Of a stretch of 26,102 bases of DNA, positions 1 through 10,508 are shown one piece after another (position 1 is the first letter of the stretch; every line of letters starts with the position of its first letter). The notes below the pieces were generated by a model, which was not told the origin of the DNA, did no database searches, and worked only from the letters and a program-made list of their open reading frames with translations. This DNA is from Dichomitus squalens LYAD-421 SS1 (taxonomy: Eukaryota > Basidiomycota > Agaricomycetes > Polyporales > Polyporaceae). The position numbers and the translations under genes are program-made. The stretch covers positions 93,461-119,562 of the forward strand of contig NW_006766960.1 in assembly GCF_000275845.1 (NCBI RefSeq). The letters run 5' to 3'.

Positions 1-94
1 TAAACATATCAGAAAACTCGACGGGGGCAGAGCGGCGGTCGGCACGAAAGGCACGAGACGGACGAAAGCTAGTCTTCACACAACCAGCGACAGA

Positions 95-112
95 CTAGTC
101 CCAATGACCAAG
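95..112. repeat. 18 bp direct repeat, first unit (left copy)
   Basis: The exact sequence ctagtcccaatgaccaag occurs here and again at 159-176, offset by 64 bp. The same pair is kept in the right-hand copy at 25767-25784 and 25831-25848. Read on the minus strand, each unit ends in ACTAG. The unit at 159-176 provides the exon AG before a strong GTGAGT donor, and this one provides the matching acceptor AG. Confidence 0.9.
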
Positions 113-158
113 TTATACATTAGCACTCGAAGGGAAGTACAACGCTATGGTCACTCAC
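95..158 (-). other. Predicted 64 bp leader intron in left repeat copy
   Basis: On the minus strand an exon-end AG is followed by GTGAGT (158-153), a near-perfect 5' splice site. A CTAAT branch-like motif lies at 123-119, and an acceptor ACTAG ends at 95. The spacing from branch motif to acceptor, about 25 bases, and the 64 bp length fit introns elsewhere in the window. It lies downstream of the minus-strand TATA box and before any in-frame ATG, so it would interrupt a 5' leader. No transcript evidence is available. Confidence 0.55.
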
Positions 159-176
159 CTAGTCCCAATGACCAAG
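159..176. repeat. 18 bp direct repeat, second unit (left copy)
   Basis: This is an exact second occurrence of the 18 bp unit at 95-112. On the minus strand it ends immediately before the GTGAGT donor at 158-153. The flanking bases of the two units differ, so the duplication is exactly 18 bp. Confidence 0.9.
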
Positions 177-213
177 AGGTCGAGATGGGGACTAGGGAGC
201 GCCTAAGGGGGTC

Positions 214-221
214 CTTATATA
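214..221 (-). promoter_or_regulatory. TATA box in left repeat copy
   Basis: The minus strand reads TATATAAG here, a strong core-promoter element. Transcription starting about 30 bases downstream would run leftwards through the predicted leader intron and out of the window, towards a gene presumed to lie left of position 1. Confidence 0.6.
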
Positions 222-430
222 CTAGAGGGGCTGCTTAGCAACCAAGGACAAGGTGCGAGAGCGAGGCAGTGAAGATGACAAAGAGAGAACAAAGGGCGAG
301 AAAGAAAAGGCAAGGGCATGGTGATCACGGGAACGTAGCATGCGGCTGTGGGAACGTATCTACAGTGTCCAAATTGGGATGGGCTAGAAAAGGAAATGGT
401 CCGCGAATGGAAGGTGGGCGTCAAAGGGAG

Positions 431-793
431 GGGAATGGGCGGCAAAAAGGGGCATCTGTCCAATGTCCGTGACACTGCCGTGGGTTCTCCAGCCGCCGGT
501 ACCATCTGATTTTTTCGCAAGACAGCGAGAGCTTCATCCATGGTCTGAATCTTGTCCACCACTGCCGTAAAGGTGGCTGTAGCCGGTGTGGACCGCAGTT
601 GCTTGGTAGGCGGTGCGCCTGTCGCTACGGTTGTTGATGTCTTCCTTGTCTGCAAGGCGGTTTGTGGCGATGCTGCCGGTCCTCGCCTGGTAGCGTCCTG
701 GGGCATCATACTGTCCGTGTGTATTGCTGCTGTTTCTCGTACGCTATAGACCGTCGCCCAGAGGGATAACTGACCGCACGACGTAGCCCGCTC
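431..793 (-). other. Open, coding-like stretch next to the left repeat, unidentified
   Basis: On the minus strand a frame is open from just after a stop at 796-794, with the first ATG at 709, through 431 and on into the repeat. It closes at 217-215, over the TATA box. The part outside the repeat reads like real protein, rich in Ala, Thr and Pro, with a charged stretch VVDKIQTMDEALAVLRKNQ that could form a helix. The part inside the repeat is less protein-like. It may be the tail of an element protein or an upstream exon. I recognise no domain, and nothing on the plus strand of this stretch is convincing. Confidence 0.3.
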
Positions 794-827
794 CTATTGG
801 CTGACGATCGTGGGAAAGCTGCCGTAG

Positions 828-2328
828 GTGGTGGTACGAGTGAAAGGAGCCCCCAATCGTACCTTTATCGTCAGTTTACGCAACGGTCAGCAGATAGTCG
901 CCCGTATTCCATACCCCATGACTGTCCCAAAGTATTACGCCGTCGCCAGCGAAGTTGCCACTATCGAGTACCTGCGTTCCTCTGGGTTTCCTGCTCCCCA
1001 GATTTACGGTTACTCGCCTGACTCGGACAATGCTGCTGGGACCGCGTATGTTTTGATGGAGCTCGTTCAAGGCTCCAAGCTCAGTGAGGTTTGGCCTAGC
1101 CTAGAGAACCAGGAACTCATTTCCGTCGTCCGCCAACTCACCAGACTCGAGTCACAGATTATGTCACTGTCTTTCCCCGTTGGTGGGAGCCTATATTTCA
1201 CTAAAGACTTGGAGAAAGTCGCCCCGGGGCTGGGCGTACTTTTGGATGACAAGCGCTTCTGCGTCGGTCCTGATGTAAGCCTGCCGCTGTGGTACGGGAG
1301 GAGGGCAAAGCTCGACGTAGATCGAGGACCGTGTACGTTGTTTATGGCCTTCTCATTATAACGTTCCTCCATGACCGATGATTATAGACCAAAGCGCCGA
1401 AGCAGTTCTCATAGCAGCAGCGCGTAAAGAACTGGCTTACCTAAAGCAGTTCGGACAACCGATCCTGCCGTTGCGGCGTGAGAGGAGGCCCAGCTACGAG
1501 TATCAGCCGCAGTCGCCGTCATATCACGTCGAGAACTTGGAGCGGTACCTCGACGTTATATCGTCACTAGTCCCCAGAGACCCCAGTCTCAGTCGTTTCT
1601 GCATCCGCCATCCAGATCTCCAACAGAATAACATCATGGTGTCGAAGTCGCCTGGCTCCGACTGCAAAGTCGTCGGGCTAATTGACTGGCAACACACCTC
1701 TATCCTGCCCATGTATCTCCTTGCAGGCATTCCCCAACGCCTTCAGAACCATGGTGATAGCGTCTCGCAGGCCATGACGCTGCCCCCTCTACCAGAGAAC
1801 CTCGACCAGTTGAATGGAGCTGAGCGAGCCAGAGAGGAGTATCTCTATCGTCGTCGCCTTGTCCATTACCATTATGTCGCCAGCACGGAGGAGTGTAACC
1901 AGCTCCATCACGCCGCTTTCACAGACCCCTTCTACGCGCTCCGCGGCCGTCTCTTCCAACAAGCTCGTGCCCCGTGGGAGGGCGAGACTGTGGATCTGAA
2001 GTCTGCGCTAATCCAAGTCACGGAGAAGTGGAATGAGCTCACGGGGGGAGGCGTGCCGTGTCCCATCGAATTCGACGCTAAGGACCTACGCGAGACAGCG
2101 GTGCTGAACAAACAGCTGAGCGAAGCGGAAAGGGGCTTCAATATCTTGCAGGGCATGTGCGGCGTCGGGGAGGAGGGTTGGGTGTTGGCTGAGGACTACG
2201 AGAATGCTGTGGCGTTCTTGAAGGAGACCAAGGAGGAGGCGTTGGCGGGTGCCGAGTCGGTGGAGGAACGAGAAGAGATCATGTCTCACTGGCCTTGGGA
2301 CGACATGGACGAGACGGAGTATATGTAA
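828..2328 (+). CDS. APH-family kinase-like protein (CAK/Fmp29, AIM9-like), first exon not found
   Basis: Two exons are supported: 828-1332 and 1388-2328, separated by a 55 bp intron (GTACGT...TATAG). They give 481 residues after a missing start. Exon 1 holds the small lobe (NGQQIVARIPYP near residue 20, ASEVATIEYLR, then VLMELVQG). Exon 2 holds the catalytic loop HPDLQQNN (about 243-250) and the metal-binding IDWQ (about 267-270), both diagnostic of aminoglycoside-phosphotransferase-type kinases. The arrangement is that of the fungal Fmp29/AIM9 group; the substrate is unknown. An acceptor-like GCCGTAG ends at 827, so 828 is an exon edge rather than a start, and no ATG opens the frame. The usual N-terminal segment should lie upstream, but 431-793 and then the repeat occupy that space, so the gene may have been truncated by the element. 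The family call is firm; intactness is doubtful. Confidence 0.8.
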
Positions 2329-2494
2329 CAAATCGAGCTAAATGCTCCGTGCTGTTACATCTTCTCTACAACCCGTATATATGGCTAATTGACCTCGGTC
2401 TTCCACGGCCTTGGATTGTCATCATTTGGATACGCGTTGCGATGTTGTACTGCAGATGCTGCTTTGTCTGGTACACCCTAATGATTCTCTATAG

Positions 2495-3033
2495 CTACGC
2501 GGACACGTTGACAACGATACCGGTTGTCTCGAGGGCCGCATTTTTGTTCGCCTGTCATCCAAATGAAGGCACGGTCAGTAGCAATCAGTCGAATAATGGC
2601 ATTCCACTCACCCCAACCATCTGCAGGTGCGTTAGACTGAGGACGCTCGGGCCCTCTATCTGCGGCACGGTGACGTTAAACAACTGGTGCAGGCCCTCCT
2701 GCGGGGTGTTCGGGTCGAATTGAGGGTCAAAGAGCGACTTCGCAAGGATTGTGCCAACGCCATCCGCACCGGGAGCGGGGCAGGTACCACCGAGACACGG
2801 ATCGATGCCGAGTACGATGGCGATTTGCACATCGTCGGTGGCAGCCTCCTAACGAGAGACATGTCAGAAAGGGATACGATGGATTCAGCGAATAGGTTTC
2901 GCACATCCTGGTGAACATTCACAACAATCTCGTCGCCAGCCGCGATAGTCGAACCATTGGCAGGTGAGATGATGGTCGCCTGCTGCGCGAGAGCAGAAAG
3001 TGCGAGGGAGACGAGGATGAAGAAACTCCGCAT
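2495..3033 (-). CDS. Small secreted protein of unknown function, 140 residues
   Basis: Three exons, all joined in phase 0: 3033-2905, 2848-2612 and 2551-2495. The introns are 56 and 60 bp. The ATG opens a clear signal peptide (MRSFFILVSLALSALA, cleavage near residue 16). The mature chain starts QQATIISPANGSTIAAGDE, followed by a hydrophobic QIAIVLGIDPC segment, a Cys pair (DPCLGGTC), and a C-terminus ending NVSA after the second intron. Three N-glycosylation sequons (NGS, NVT, NVS) fit secretion. The end of the second intron supplies the in-frame finish, so using only the unspliced frames would truncate the protein. It resembles small secreted proteins I associate with Agaricomycetes, but I cannot name a characterised family. 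A minus-strand TATA box lies about 85 bases upstream. It runs convergently with the kinase gene at 828-2328, with 166 bp between the stops. Confidence 0.85.
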
Positions 3034-3116
3034 TCTGTTGTTGGTTAGATGTGTGTCAGGCGATTGGACTGAAGGCTTGAGCTTGTTGGTACTAGACTTG
3101 GCACCGTCTGCTCGCC

Positions 3117-3122
3117 CTTATA
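3117..3122 (-). promoter_or_regulatory. TATA box of the small secreted protein gene
   Basis: The minus strand reads TATAAG here, about 85 bases before the ATG at 3033, leaving room for a leader of about 50-60 bases. Confidence 0.5.
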
Positions 3123-6076
3123 CCACCGATGACCATGCTGAGGCCGAATTCTCAATGGTACCGTGCTCTTCGGTGACCGGTCGGAAGAGCACGAAATACC
3201 GGTTGAGCAGCGGCCGGTGAAGTGTAGGCCAACTTGAAGTCGTGCGTGTGACCGCCGGAGCAGCGCTAACGACCTGCCCATGTCCTCGCAGACCGGTGAG
3301 GTAAGTGATTCTCCTTGCTTTCGGGTCGCGCGTCTGTAAAAGAAAAGGCAGTCCGATGTCATCGGTACATCCGGGATACGACCGGCATCACAATCTCTCG
3401 TTTGGCCCGGTCACATTGAAACGCTGGGAGATCGGTGTTAGGGCCATGAAGGTGAGTCTCGTGTCCTTCTGTTACATCGCTTGTTGGTCTAGACCTTGCC
3501 TAGCCTCATCCGGGGCTCGATATGAAAAAGATGTTCATGAGAGCCATTGCTGTGTCAGAGTCGGAGGATTGCAGGTTTGTCGAGTCATCAATTTGTTGTA
3601 TCCATGTATTGGCATATGCAGGATAGAAAGCCTTTCGCAGGACCTGTTTCTACATCGGATGATGATACTTGAGATCGGCACTCCCATCATTACCCGTCTG
3701 GTCCCGAAGGACAGTACCATAGTGCCCCGCCTGGCGATGACGGACCTTACGGAGTGTGAAGAGTGCATTCGCGTCGCCTGCCATCTCAGTTGCAGTTGCG
3801 GAGTCGATCGAACACGTCATGAATCCACACAGATCAGGCGAATATATGGAAGTTGAGAATGAATTAATCTCCCGGAGTGCAGAAAGCAGTCAAACGTGTC
3901 CCGACCGTGACCTTCATGTTTGCCGATGTCTCGGCACCGGTCCGGATTCCGTGTTACGCAAGTAAGTATATCACGACACGGCAGGCATTCCAATGTTTTC
4001 GACCAGAGAAAAGTAGATAAGAGCGGGAGGCAGGAGGCAACAGCCCGCCATCTTTCCCGGTTTCAATAACTTTGTTCTCAAAAACTCATGTTTTCACGAC
4101 AAGTCATTCCGTGCCTCTCCTTGTCATCAATTTTTCTTTGGTCGAAATTCGGAATGCCGGTCGGGCGAAGATATCAGTGCCGTCGAGAACAATGTCTATG
4201 TAGAATGCCAGAAGTGATGACGTCGGTCAGCAGGTCTCCCACCCAACCAAAGTAAACCAGGATTTGAGTCCTTCGGACACCCGGGACATATGTAACCACG
4301 CATTCTCTTACGGTAGATATAGATGCTGCCGCCGGCCTGGGCAGTCTCATCGAGGAACGGCCCGGACATACGCACTTAACCCCGTTTAGACCCGCAGCAG
4401 CCATCAGATGGAATATTTGCAGTCATAGGTCAGGAACAGGGAGACGGAAGACGTGAAACTCTCCTGAGCTGTGGTGACGAGAGATTCTCAGCCATGTGCT
4501 AGTGGGAACAGCACTACGAAATGACGCACTCTATAGAAACATACGCTGATCACGAAGGAAAAGCGTGGAAGTACCCCACTGCATGAGACCAGTGAGGTTG
4601 TTCTATTTTCTGAGCGGATCGGCAGCCAGTGTCAGGTCCATACCCTGCTCAGCAGTATGAATGACAGCACCCTAAGGACATAGCCCGTCCGACTGATGGA
4701 TCGAGCGAACAGCGTCGGGATAGAAGAGCAGCGCTCGGTTCAAGCCCATTCGCGATCGTGACCTGATGTTGCGCCCATGCAAGGCGGCAAGCGTAATGAT
4801 GACAAGGGCGTTCATGGAGCTTGCTCACCTCGGGACGGTGATCATGAGTGATTGACTCCGCGGTCCGCACACAGTACGGGCCGTCGTTGAGCTGTCCAGG
4901 TATCACGACACCAGCCTACCGCCGTACGATTTCTAGGCAAATGGATGACGCGCGAATTCCAGCGGATGAGAGCGGAGTGTTTGGCGAGGTCCACGCGGTG
5001 ATGCTTCGGACACGTTGGTTGGCATCTGATCTTCCACTCGTGAGCGGTCCCAAGGTCGCCTCAAGATTCATATCGCAAGAGAGCGGGGATAAACGTGTGT
5101 CGTCGCAATGCTTATGGTCTGGGCGAACGAGTGCGGTCTGCGACAGTGCGACTGCCTCGAGCATAACAGGCGCTACGGTATCTACCGAGATTCCGATCTA
5201 CTGTCCTCTCCCGGCACTTCAAGTGCTGCTCAAGATCTGACCTTCAAAGCTTCACAACCCTGTCAATCGATTCCTGAGCCAAGGACGAACTGAAGGACTC
5301 CTTGCTGAAACTATGCACGTTGGGCTTGCGCGTGCTCTACACAAGGACTGCATGACAATCACGCAATGAAACATCTCGTTGATCCCCTCGATTTTCCAAC
5401 TGAGATCGCCCAAGTTGTCTTCCGCCTCACAGCGACGCCGGGAATCAGGAGCCGAAATCCGGTGAGCCCCACATGACCAGGCCCTTTGCACCTTAGCCAT
5501 AGCCTTGCTGATGCCGGCAACAATTCTTCTCTGTCAAGAAGTCGATCATCCCTTCCAATTCCAATGCAGGCTCAGGTCATGTACAGGCATCCTCTCTCGC
5601 ACAATTTCTTTTATGTTTTTCGCCCATCTTTCCGTACCCCCGATACTCGCAAGAAGCGTTTCCACAAGTCTGAAAGATGCTACGTCCTTGATTCTGATGT
5701 TCTGCTATACAAAGCAGCGCGGCGGATTTAAGCCCGCCGCTGAACAGGCTCCCGCTCCACGTGAAGGAACGGCGTTCTCTAGGCCACAGAACCCCGCGTG
5801 GAGCATATCAGAATATTGTCAGGTACCTCGATATACTGGGAAGGGCCCAAGCAGGGAAAGCTTATGAGGCTTACCTTCTACTCATCCCAACTGCACATGA
5901 CATCGTCAGGCGTCACCGTACGTGGTCTCGTTGGGGCCGTCTTTGGGACAATGTTCCCGCGTATTTGGGCCCTCACCGAGAACGCAAAACATACCGGCGG
6001 CCCGCTCGCCTAAAGAAGTCCGGAATATCTCGTTCACAGAAGCAGTCAACGCACGTACGTCATTTCCCCGTTCCGC
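3123..6076. other. No supportable gene over about 3 kb
   Basis: Frames in both strands are short and do not resemble families I know. The longest is a plus-strand frame that closes at 3856. It has an exon-like start, with donor-like motifs after 3300 (GAG/GTAAGT) and after an ATGAAG near 3451 (GTGAGT), but its translation is not convincing. Remnants of an old gene or an untranslated transcript are possible. I see no tRNA, tandem repeat or recognisable transposon end here. Confidence 0.5.
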
Positions 6077-6082
6077 TATAAG
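6077..6082 (+). promoter_or_regulatory. TATA box of the beta-galactosidase gene
   Basis: The sequence TATAAG lies 52 bases upstream of the ATG at 6134, which predicts a leader of about 20-25 bases. It supports 6134 as the start rather than an upstream exon. Confidence 0.5.
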
Positions 6083-6133
6083 AACGACGCTGATGTCCAC
6101 CTGGCCAGTGTTGCACAACGTGCTGCTGCAGTC

Positions 6134-9100
6134 ATGCTCTGGCATCAGTGTTCGTTGTGGGCTTCTCATGCCCTCCTCCTCCTGAGCTTCGTTCTTTCCG
6201 TGTTGCCAGTTTCGCTCTCTATAGGGGCTGCAACCTTGGCCTCGCTAGCCGATCCGCCTCGCAAATCGAACGGGCTGTCCGACGTCGTACAATGGGATAA
6301 CTATTCTCTCTTCGTGCATGACCAGCGCATATTCCTCCAGTACGTAGCTCCTGTACCTACTACGGAGACTCGCGATGACTGTGTTCCAGTTCGGGAGAAT
6401 TCCATACCTTCCGCCTCCCGGTACCTGACCTCTGGCTCGATATCTTCCAGAAAATGGTCGCTGCGGGGCTCAATGGTGTCAGGTGTGTTGCCTCTTTGTG
6501 GGGCTTGTAGGCGTCATCTGATCATGTCTCCGCTACAGTATCTACATCCATAGTACGTCGAAGCGCGCTCAACCAGCTTCGATCGCAGTACTCATGGGTT
6601 GTCTCTACAGTGGGCGCGACTAACCCTTCACGTGGTGTACTTGACTTCAACGACTGGCGTGCACTCCAGCCCATCTTTGATGCTGCGAAGCTGGCTGGTA
6701 TCTTTGTTACGCTTCGCCCTGGTTAGTCTCCTTCCCCGGTGTCCCTTTTGTTGTATATCTGACCAGGTAATCACTCAGGACCCTACGTAAGACCTCTGGT
6801 GTAAGATGGAGTAAATGACGACTCAACTGCTATGTAGATCAACGCTGAGACGACCGCGGGTGGCATTGCCCACTGGATCACCAGCGAAGTCGCTGGGGCG
6901 CTAAGGTCGAATGCATCCGACTGGACCGCTGCCTACCAACCCTATATCTCAGGTATCATTGACGCCGTTGTACCCAACCAAGTGACGGAAGGCGGGCCAG
7001 TACTTTGTACGTGATAGCTTTGGTGGCTTCCATTGAGCCGTTTGTTGACCTCAGGGTGACTTCTAGTCGTTCAAGTCGGCGAGTATCCGAGGTTCAGTAG
7101 TGCTCGTCCAATGGCAATGGGCTAATACTTTGTATCAGACAACGAATTCAGTCAGTTTGATACATCTGAAGCATATTTCGCGGACCTCGAGGCGCAATAC
7201 CGTAACGGGAGTGTGGTAATCCCTCTGTAAGCTCACGACCTCTCTATGCTTCTTCCTCTGATCATTCTCCATCACCTGTAGCACATACAATGATCCAGGA
7301 GAGGGCAACAACTTCATCAATGGCACGGGCGCCGTTGATATCTATGGACTCGTCAGTAGCCTTCACACCACGTATGCAACCTGTTAACATGCAATGCAGG
7401 ATGCCTATCCGCAAGGTTTTGACTGCTCGAACCCTACTCGCTGGTCAGGCGTCACCACAAACTATCATTCCTACCATGAGTCCGCCGACCCAGCCGAGCC
7501 CTGGTACATGCCTGAATTCCAAGGTACAGCGTCTGTCATCTTCTTCTGGTCTTCGTCAACTCACCTATCGCATTGCAGGAGGCGCATTTGATCCTTGGGC
7601 CGGACCTGGTTATGATGCATGCGAGGTGCTCACTGGCGCCGACTTCGAAGACGTCTTCTATAAGCAGAACTGGGCTGCGAACGTGAAACTGATCTCATAC
7701 TACATGCTATACGGGCAAGCATACCGCCGTGCCCTGACATGCCTTGCGTTTTCTAACGATCGTTTGTAGAGGGACGAGCTGGGGGGGTTTCCCTTTCCCT
7801 GGGGTCTACACCAGGTAAGTTTCCGGACGCTCCATGTTCAATGGTCTTCTCATTCACTTCTCAATAGTTACGACTACGGCTCATCCATCCGCGAGACACG
7901 CGCTCTCAGCGCTAAGTTCGACGAGCTCAAGCGCCAAGGACTGTTCCTCCGCTCTTCGCCCGAGTTCCGCAAGACCGATTGGATCGGAGATACAAGCACG
8001 GGTATCCCTGAAGTGACATTGAACGGCAGCGCTGCTTTTGTTACTCTGTTGAAGAACCCGGACACCAGCACTCAGTTCTTCATCACGCGTCAAGCCGATT
8101 CGACCTCTACGTACGTTTCTATCCTATGCTTCTAGCACACAATGCCCTCTAACTACAGACGGATAGGGCCAACATATCCTTCACCCTCACTGCCCCGTCC
8201 TCCCAAGGCACGCTCACCCTTCCACCGACAACAGGTAGCATTGCGCTCAATGGACGGCAGAGCAAGCTCATTATCACCGACTACTCCTTCGGCGCGAGAG
8301 GTTCCGTGCTCTATACCACCGCCTCGATCTTCTTCGCTGGTACAATCGGCCAGCGTGATGTGCTCTTCCTCTTCGGTGATGCGAACCAATCTCACGAATT
8401 TGCGCTCACCTTGGCGGGTTCTGGCACGCGCTCGACTTCCACACGTTTGGAGTTCTCCGATTCGACCGTCGGGAAAGGGATCACGAACGTCGCAGTGCAG
8501 CCCGGTTCTAACGAATTGCTCACTATCTGGGACTCCCCTTCTCAGCTCATCCTTTTCGCTGATCCTGTCACTGCCGCTACCTTCTGGGCGCCAGCAGTCA
8601 AGTCTCAGACCCGGAACACCGTCCCCGGCTTCGAGTCGTTCTGGCAGTTCGGCACGAACACGACCGTCCTCGTTGGGGGCCCCAACCTTGTCCGAAATGC
8701 GACTATATCAGGTAACACCCTCGCACTCCGTGGCGATTTGAATGCTTCTGTTCCCCTCACTGTCGTCGCGCCGTCCGCGGTCAAGCGAGTGACTTGGAAC
8801 GGTGCACCAGTCAGCGTGCAGAGCTCAGGAGCACTCCTCACTGGTCGCTTGACCCAAAACGCGAACGTACGCAGAGTGACTGTACCGAAGCTGACGGGGT
8901 GGAAGTTCAACGATAGTCTTCCGGAGATCCAACCTGGGTTCGACGACTCGGCCTGGACTGTCGCTAACAAGACGACAACGAATATCAATCTGCAGCCTCT
9001 GTTTGGTGACGGCAGAGTGTTATATGGTATGTCCGCCGTTACTCGCACTGGCGTGTGCAGTTGCTCATCGCAATCACTTTCAGGGTGCGACTATCAGTTG

Positions 9101-10193
9101 TAAGCGTGTTTGTATAAACCTCGTCTACATGCCTCTAAGTTTCGTAAAGTTGCGAGGGTCATGTCTTGTTCCGCGGCCACTTCAACGCCACTGGTTCCGA
9201 GACAGGAGCGAACCTGACTATCTATGGGGGTTCAGGTAAGTCAATACGTTTCATTATGTTAGTTTGACTCGTACTCATCTACTCCTCTAGGCTTCGCCGC
9301 CTCCGTCTTCATTAATGATCAATTTATCAGCACTGCCTTCAACGGTGGTGATCACGTTAACGCTCTCTTCCCCTTCCCCGATGGATCGATCATCCCAGGA
9401 CAAGATAATGTTGTGACTGTCGTCCAGGATAACATGGGCAACGACGAAGATTCGGGTGAGAAGTCCCCCCGAGGCATCGCAGGGTTCTCATTGAACGGTG
9501 GCACGTTCGACACCTGGAAGGTGCAAGGCAAGGTTGGCGGCTACACCAAGTGAGATAGTGGTTGGCCATCCCTTCCTCTGCGAGCGACACTGATGCAGGT
9601 CGACATAGCTTCCCGGACAAGGTTCGTGGTGTGATGAATGAAGGCGGACTGTTCGGCGAGCGCGAAGGATGGCATCTTCCTGGCTTCGACACTAGCAGCT
9701 GGACCGCGCGCGATATATCCGAGGGTCTCCCTAGTGGTGGCGCAGGTGTTGGGTTCTTCGTGACCACCTTCGACTTGGCGTTCCCGAAGGACACCGATGC
9801 ATTCGTCAGCTTCCAGTTCGAGACCACGAATACGCAGCAGTACAGAGCCCTCCTGTTCGTGAATGGATGGAAATACGGCAAGGTAAGGGATACGTCCTTG
9901 TCGCAAAGCAGGTGGACTAAATGTGTTCTGCTAGCGCGTGGCGAACCGGGGTCCACAGACAAAGTTCCCTGTACACCCTGGCATCCTAGACTTCAACGGC
10001 AAAAAGTAAGTGCACTCCGCCTTGCAGAAAGCCAGAGCATTCACATACAAATCGCAGTACTGTGGCGGTTGCCCTTTGGGCGCTGAACAGCACTGCTGTA
10101 TCTCCGAGCCTGGAGCTTGTCGTTGACGATGTCTTGGACGGAGGTGTAGGCACCGTCGCGACGAACAACCCCGTTTGGGAGCCAAGGTCGTGA
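6134..10193 (+). CDS. Secreted beta-galactosidase, glycoside hydrolase family 35, 1006 residues
   Basis: Hydrolyses terminal beta-galactosyl residues outside the cell. Twenty exons join in frame (1007 codons with stop): 6134-6339, 6390-6482, 6539-6552, 6611-6721, 6779-6786, 6838-7006, 7067-7078, 7139-7226, 7282-7351, 7400-7523, 7579-7714, 7770-7814, 7868-8110, 8167-9026, 9084-9099, 9150-9235, 9291-9549, 9609-9882, 9935-10005, 10058-10193. A hydrophobic signal sequence covers about residues 13-33. The catalytic barrel shows [11 protein letters not shown] near 70, LRPGPYINAET, the acid/base Glu in DNEF (E207) and the nucleophile in PEFQGG (E296), followed by YYMLYGGTSWG and VYTSYDYGS. The remaining 650 residues match the jelly-roll and beta-sandwich domains of fungal LacA-type enzymes, about 1006 residues long. 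Introns are 48-60 bp, and two need GC donors (7079 and 7715). Micro-exons of 8, 12, 14 and 16 bp are placed by family conservation and phase, so their exact edges are the least certain part. Confidence 0.93.
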
Positions 10194-10418
10194 AAGATCC
10201 TCTCACAGCACACTCTGTGATCTCGTATGCAATATCACATAGCGAATGAAGTACTTTTTGTCTGTAGCCTCCGATGTAACACCCCGCTGTGAATGATCAG
10301 ATGCCAGTCGGGCAAGAGGTGCGATCAGTCAGATCAACGAAGCCGCACCGAAACGCTCTAGACGTGTGGCCCTCTTGGGTTCTGCAGAATTGACATGCGA
10401 ATACAGTGGAACGCAACC

Positions 10419-10508
10419 GCCCGCCTAGCTCACGGATAGAGCGCCAGACTCTTAGGAGTACGGGGTTGACTGGGTGATCTGAAGCGAGTTCGACCCTCGC
10501 GGTGGGCT
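10419..10508 (+). tRNA. tRNA-Lys(CUU)-like gene with intron, possibly defective
   Basis: The acceptor arms GCCCGCC (10419-10425) and GGTGGGC (10501-10507) pair over seven positions with one G-U, followed by discriminator T. The D arm is GCTC/GAGC around a loop containing GG (10428-10442). The T arm is GCGAG/CTCGC around TTCGACC (10484-10500), a good B box. The anticodon loop starts CTCTTA (10449-10454), giving CUU for lysine. An intron of about 22 bases (455 to about 476 in the 10 kb block) would sit after position 37, as usual. Two things are odd. Only about one base remains for the variable region, against the usual four or five, and no run of four T lies downstream for Pol III termination. 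It could be a pseudogene. Confidence 0.6.

Larger units (their letters stand above)
1..430 (-). repeat. Left copy of a long dispersed repeat
   Basis: This stretch matches 25675-26102 along its whole visible length with about a dozen differences (substitutions and two one-base indels), roughly 97% identity, in the same orientation. The left edge is cut by the window start and the right copy is cut by the window end, so neither true boundary is visible. On the minus strand it has a TATA box and a leader-type intron, so it looks like the promoter and 5' leader of an element whose body would lie left of position 1. I see no TG...CA ends, target-site duplication or reverse transcriptase, so I do not call it an LTR. 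Confidence 0.93.

Noticed and set aside
269..472. Small basic plus-strand frame in the left repeat
   Set aside because: The frame lies opposite the minus-strand promoter and leader signals, and in the right copy the window ends before its stop, so conservation of the frame cannot be tested. Its composition (Lys/Arg/Gly-rich from purine-rich DNA) is not convincing.
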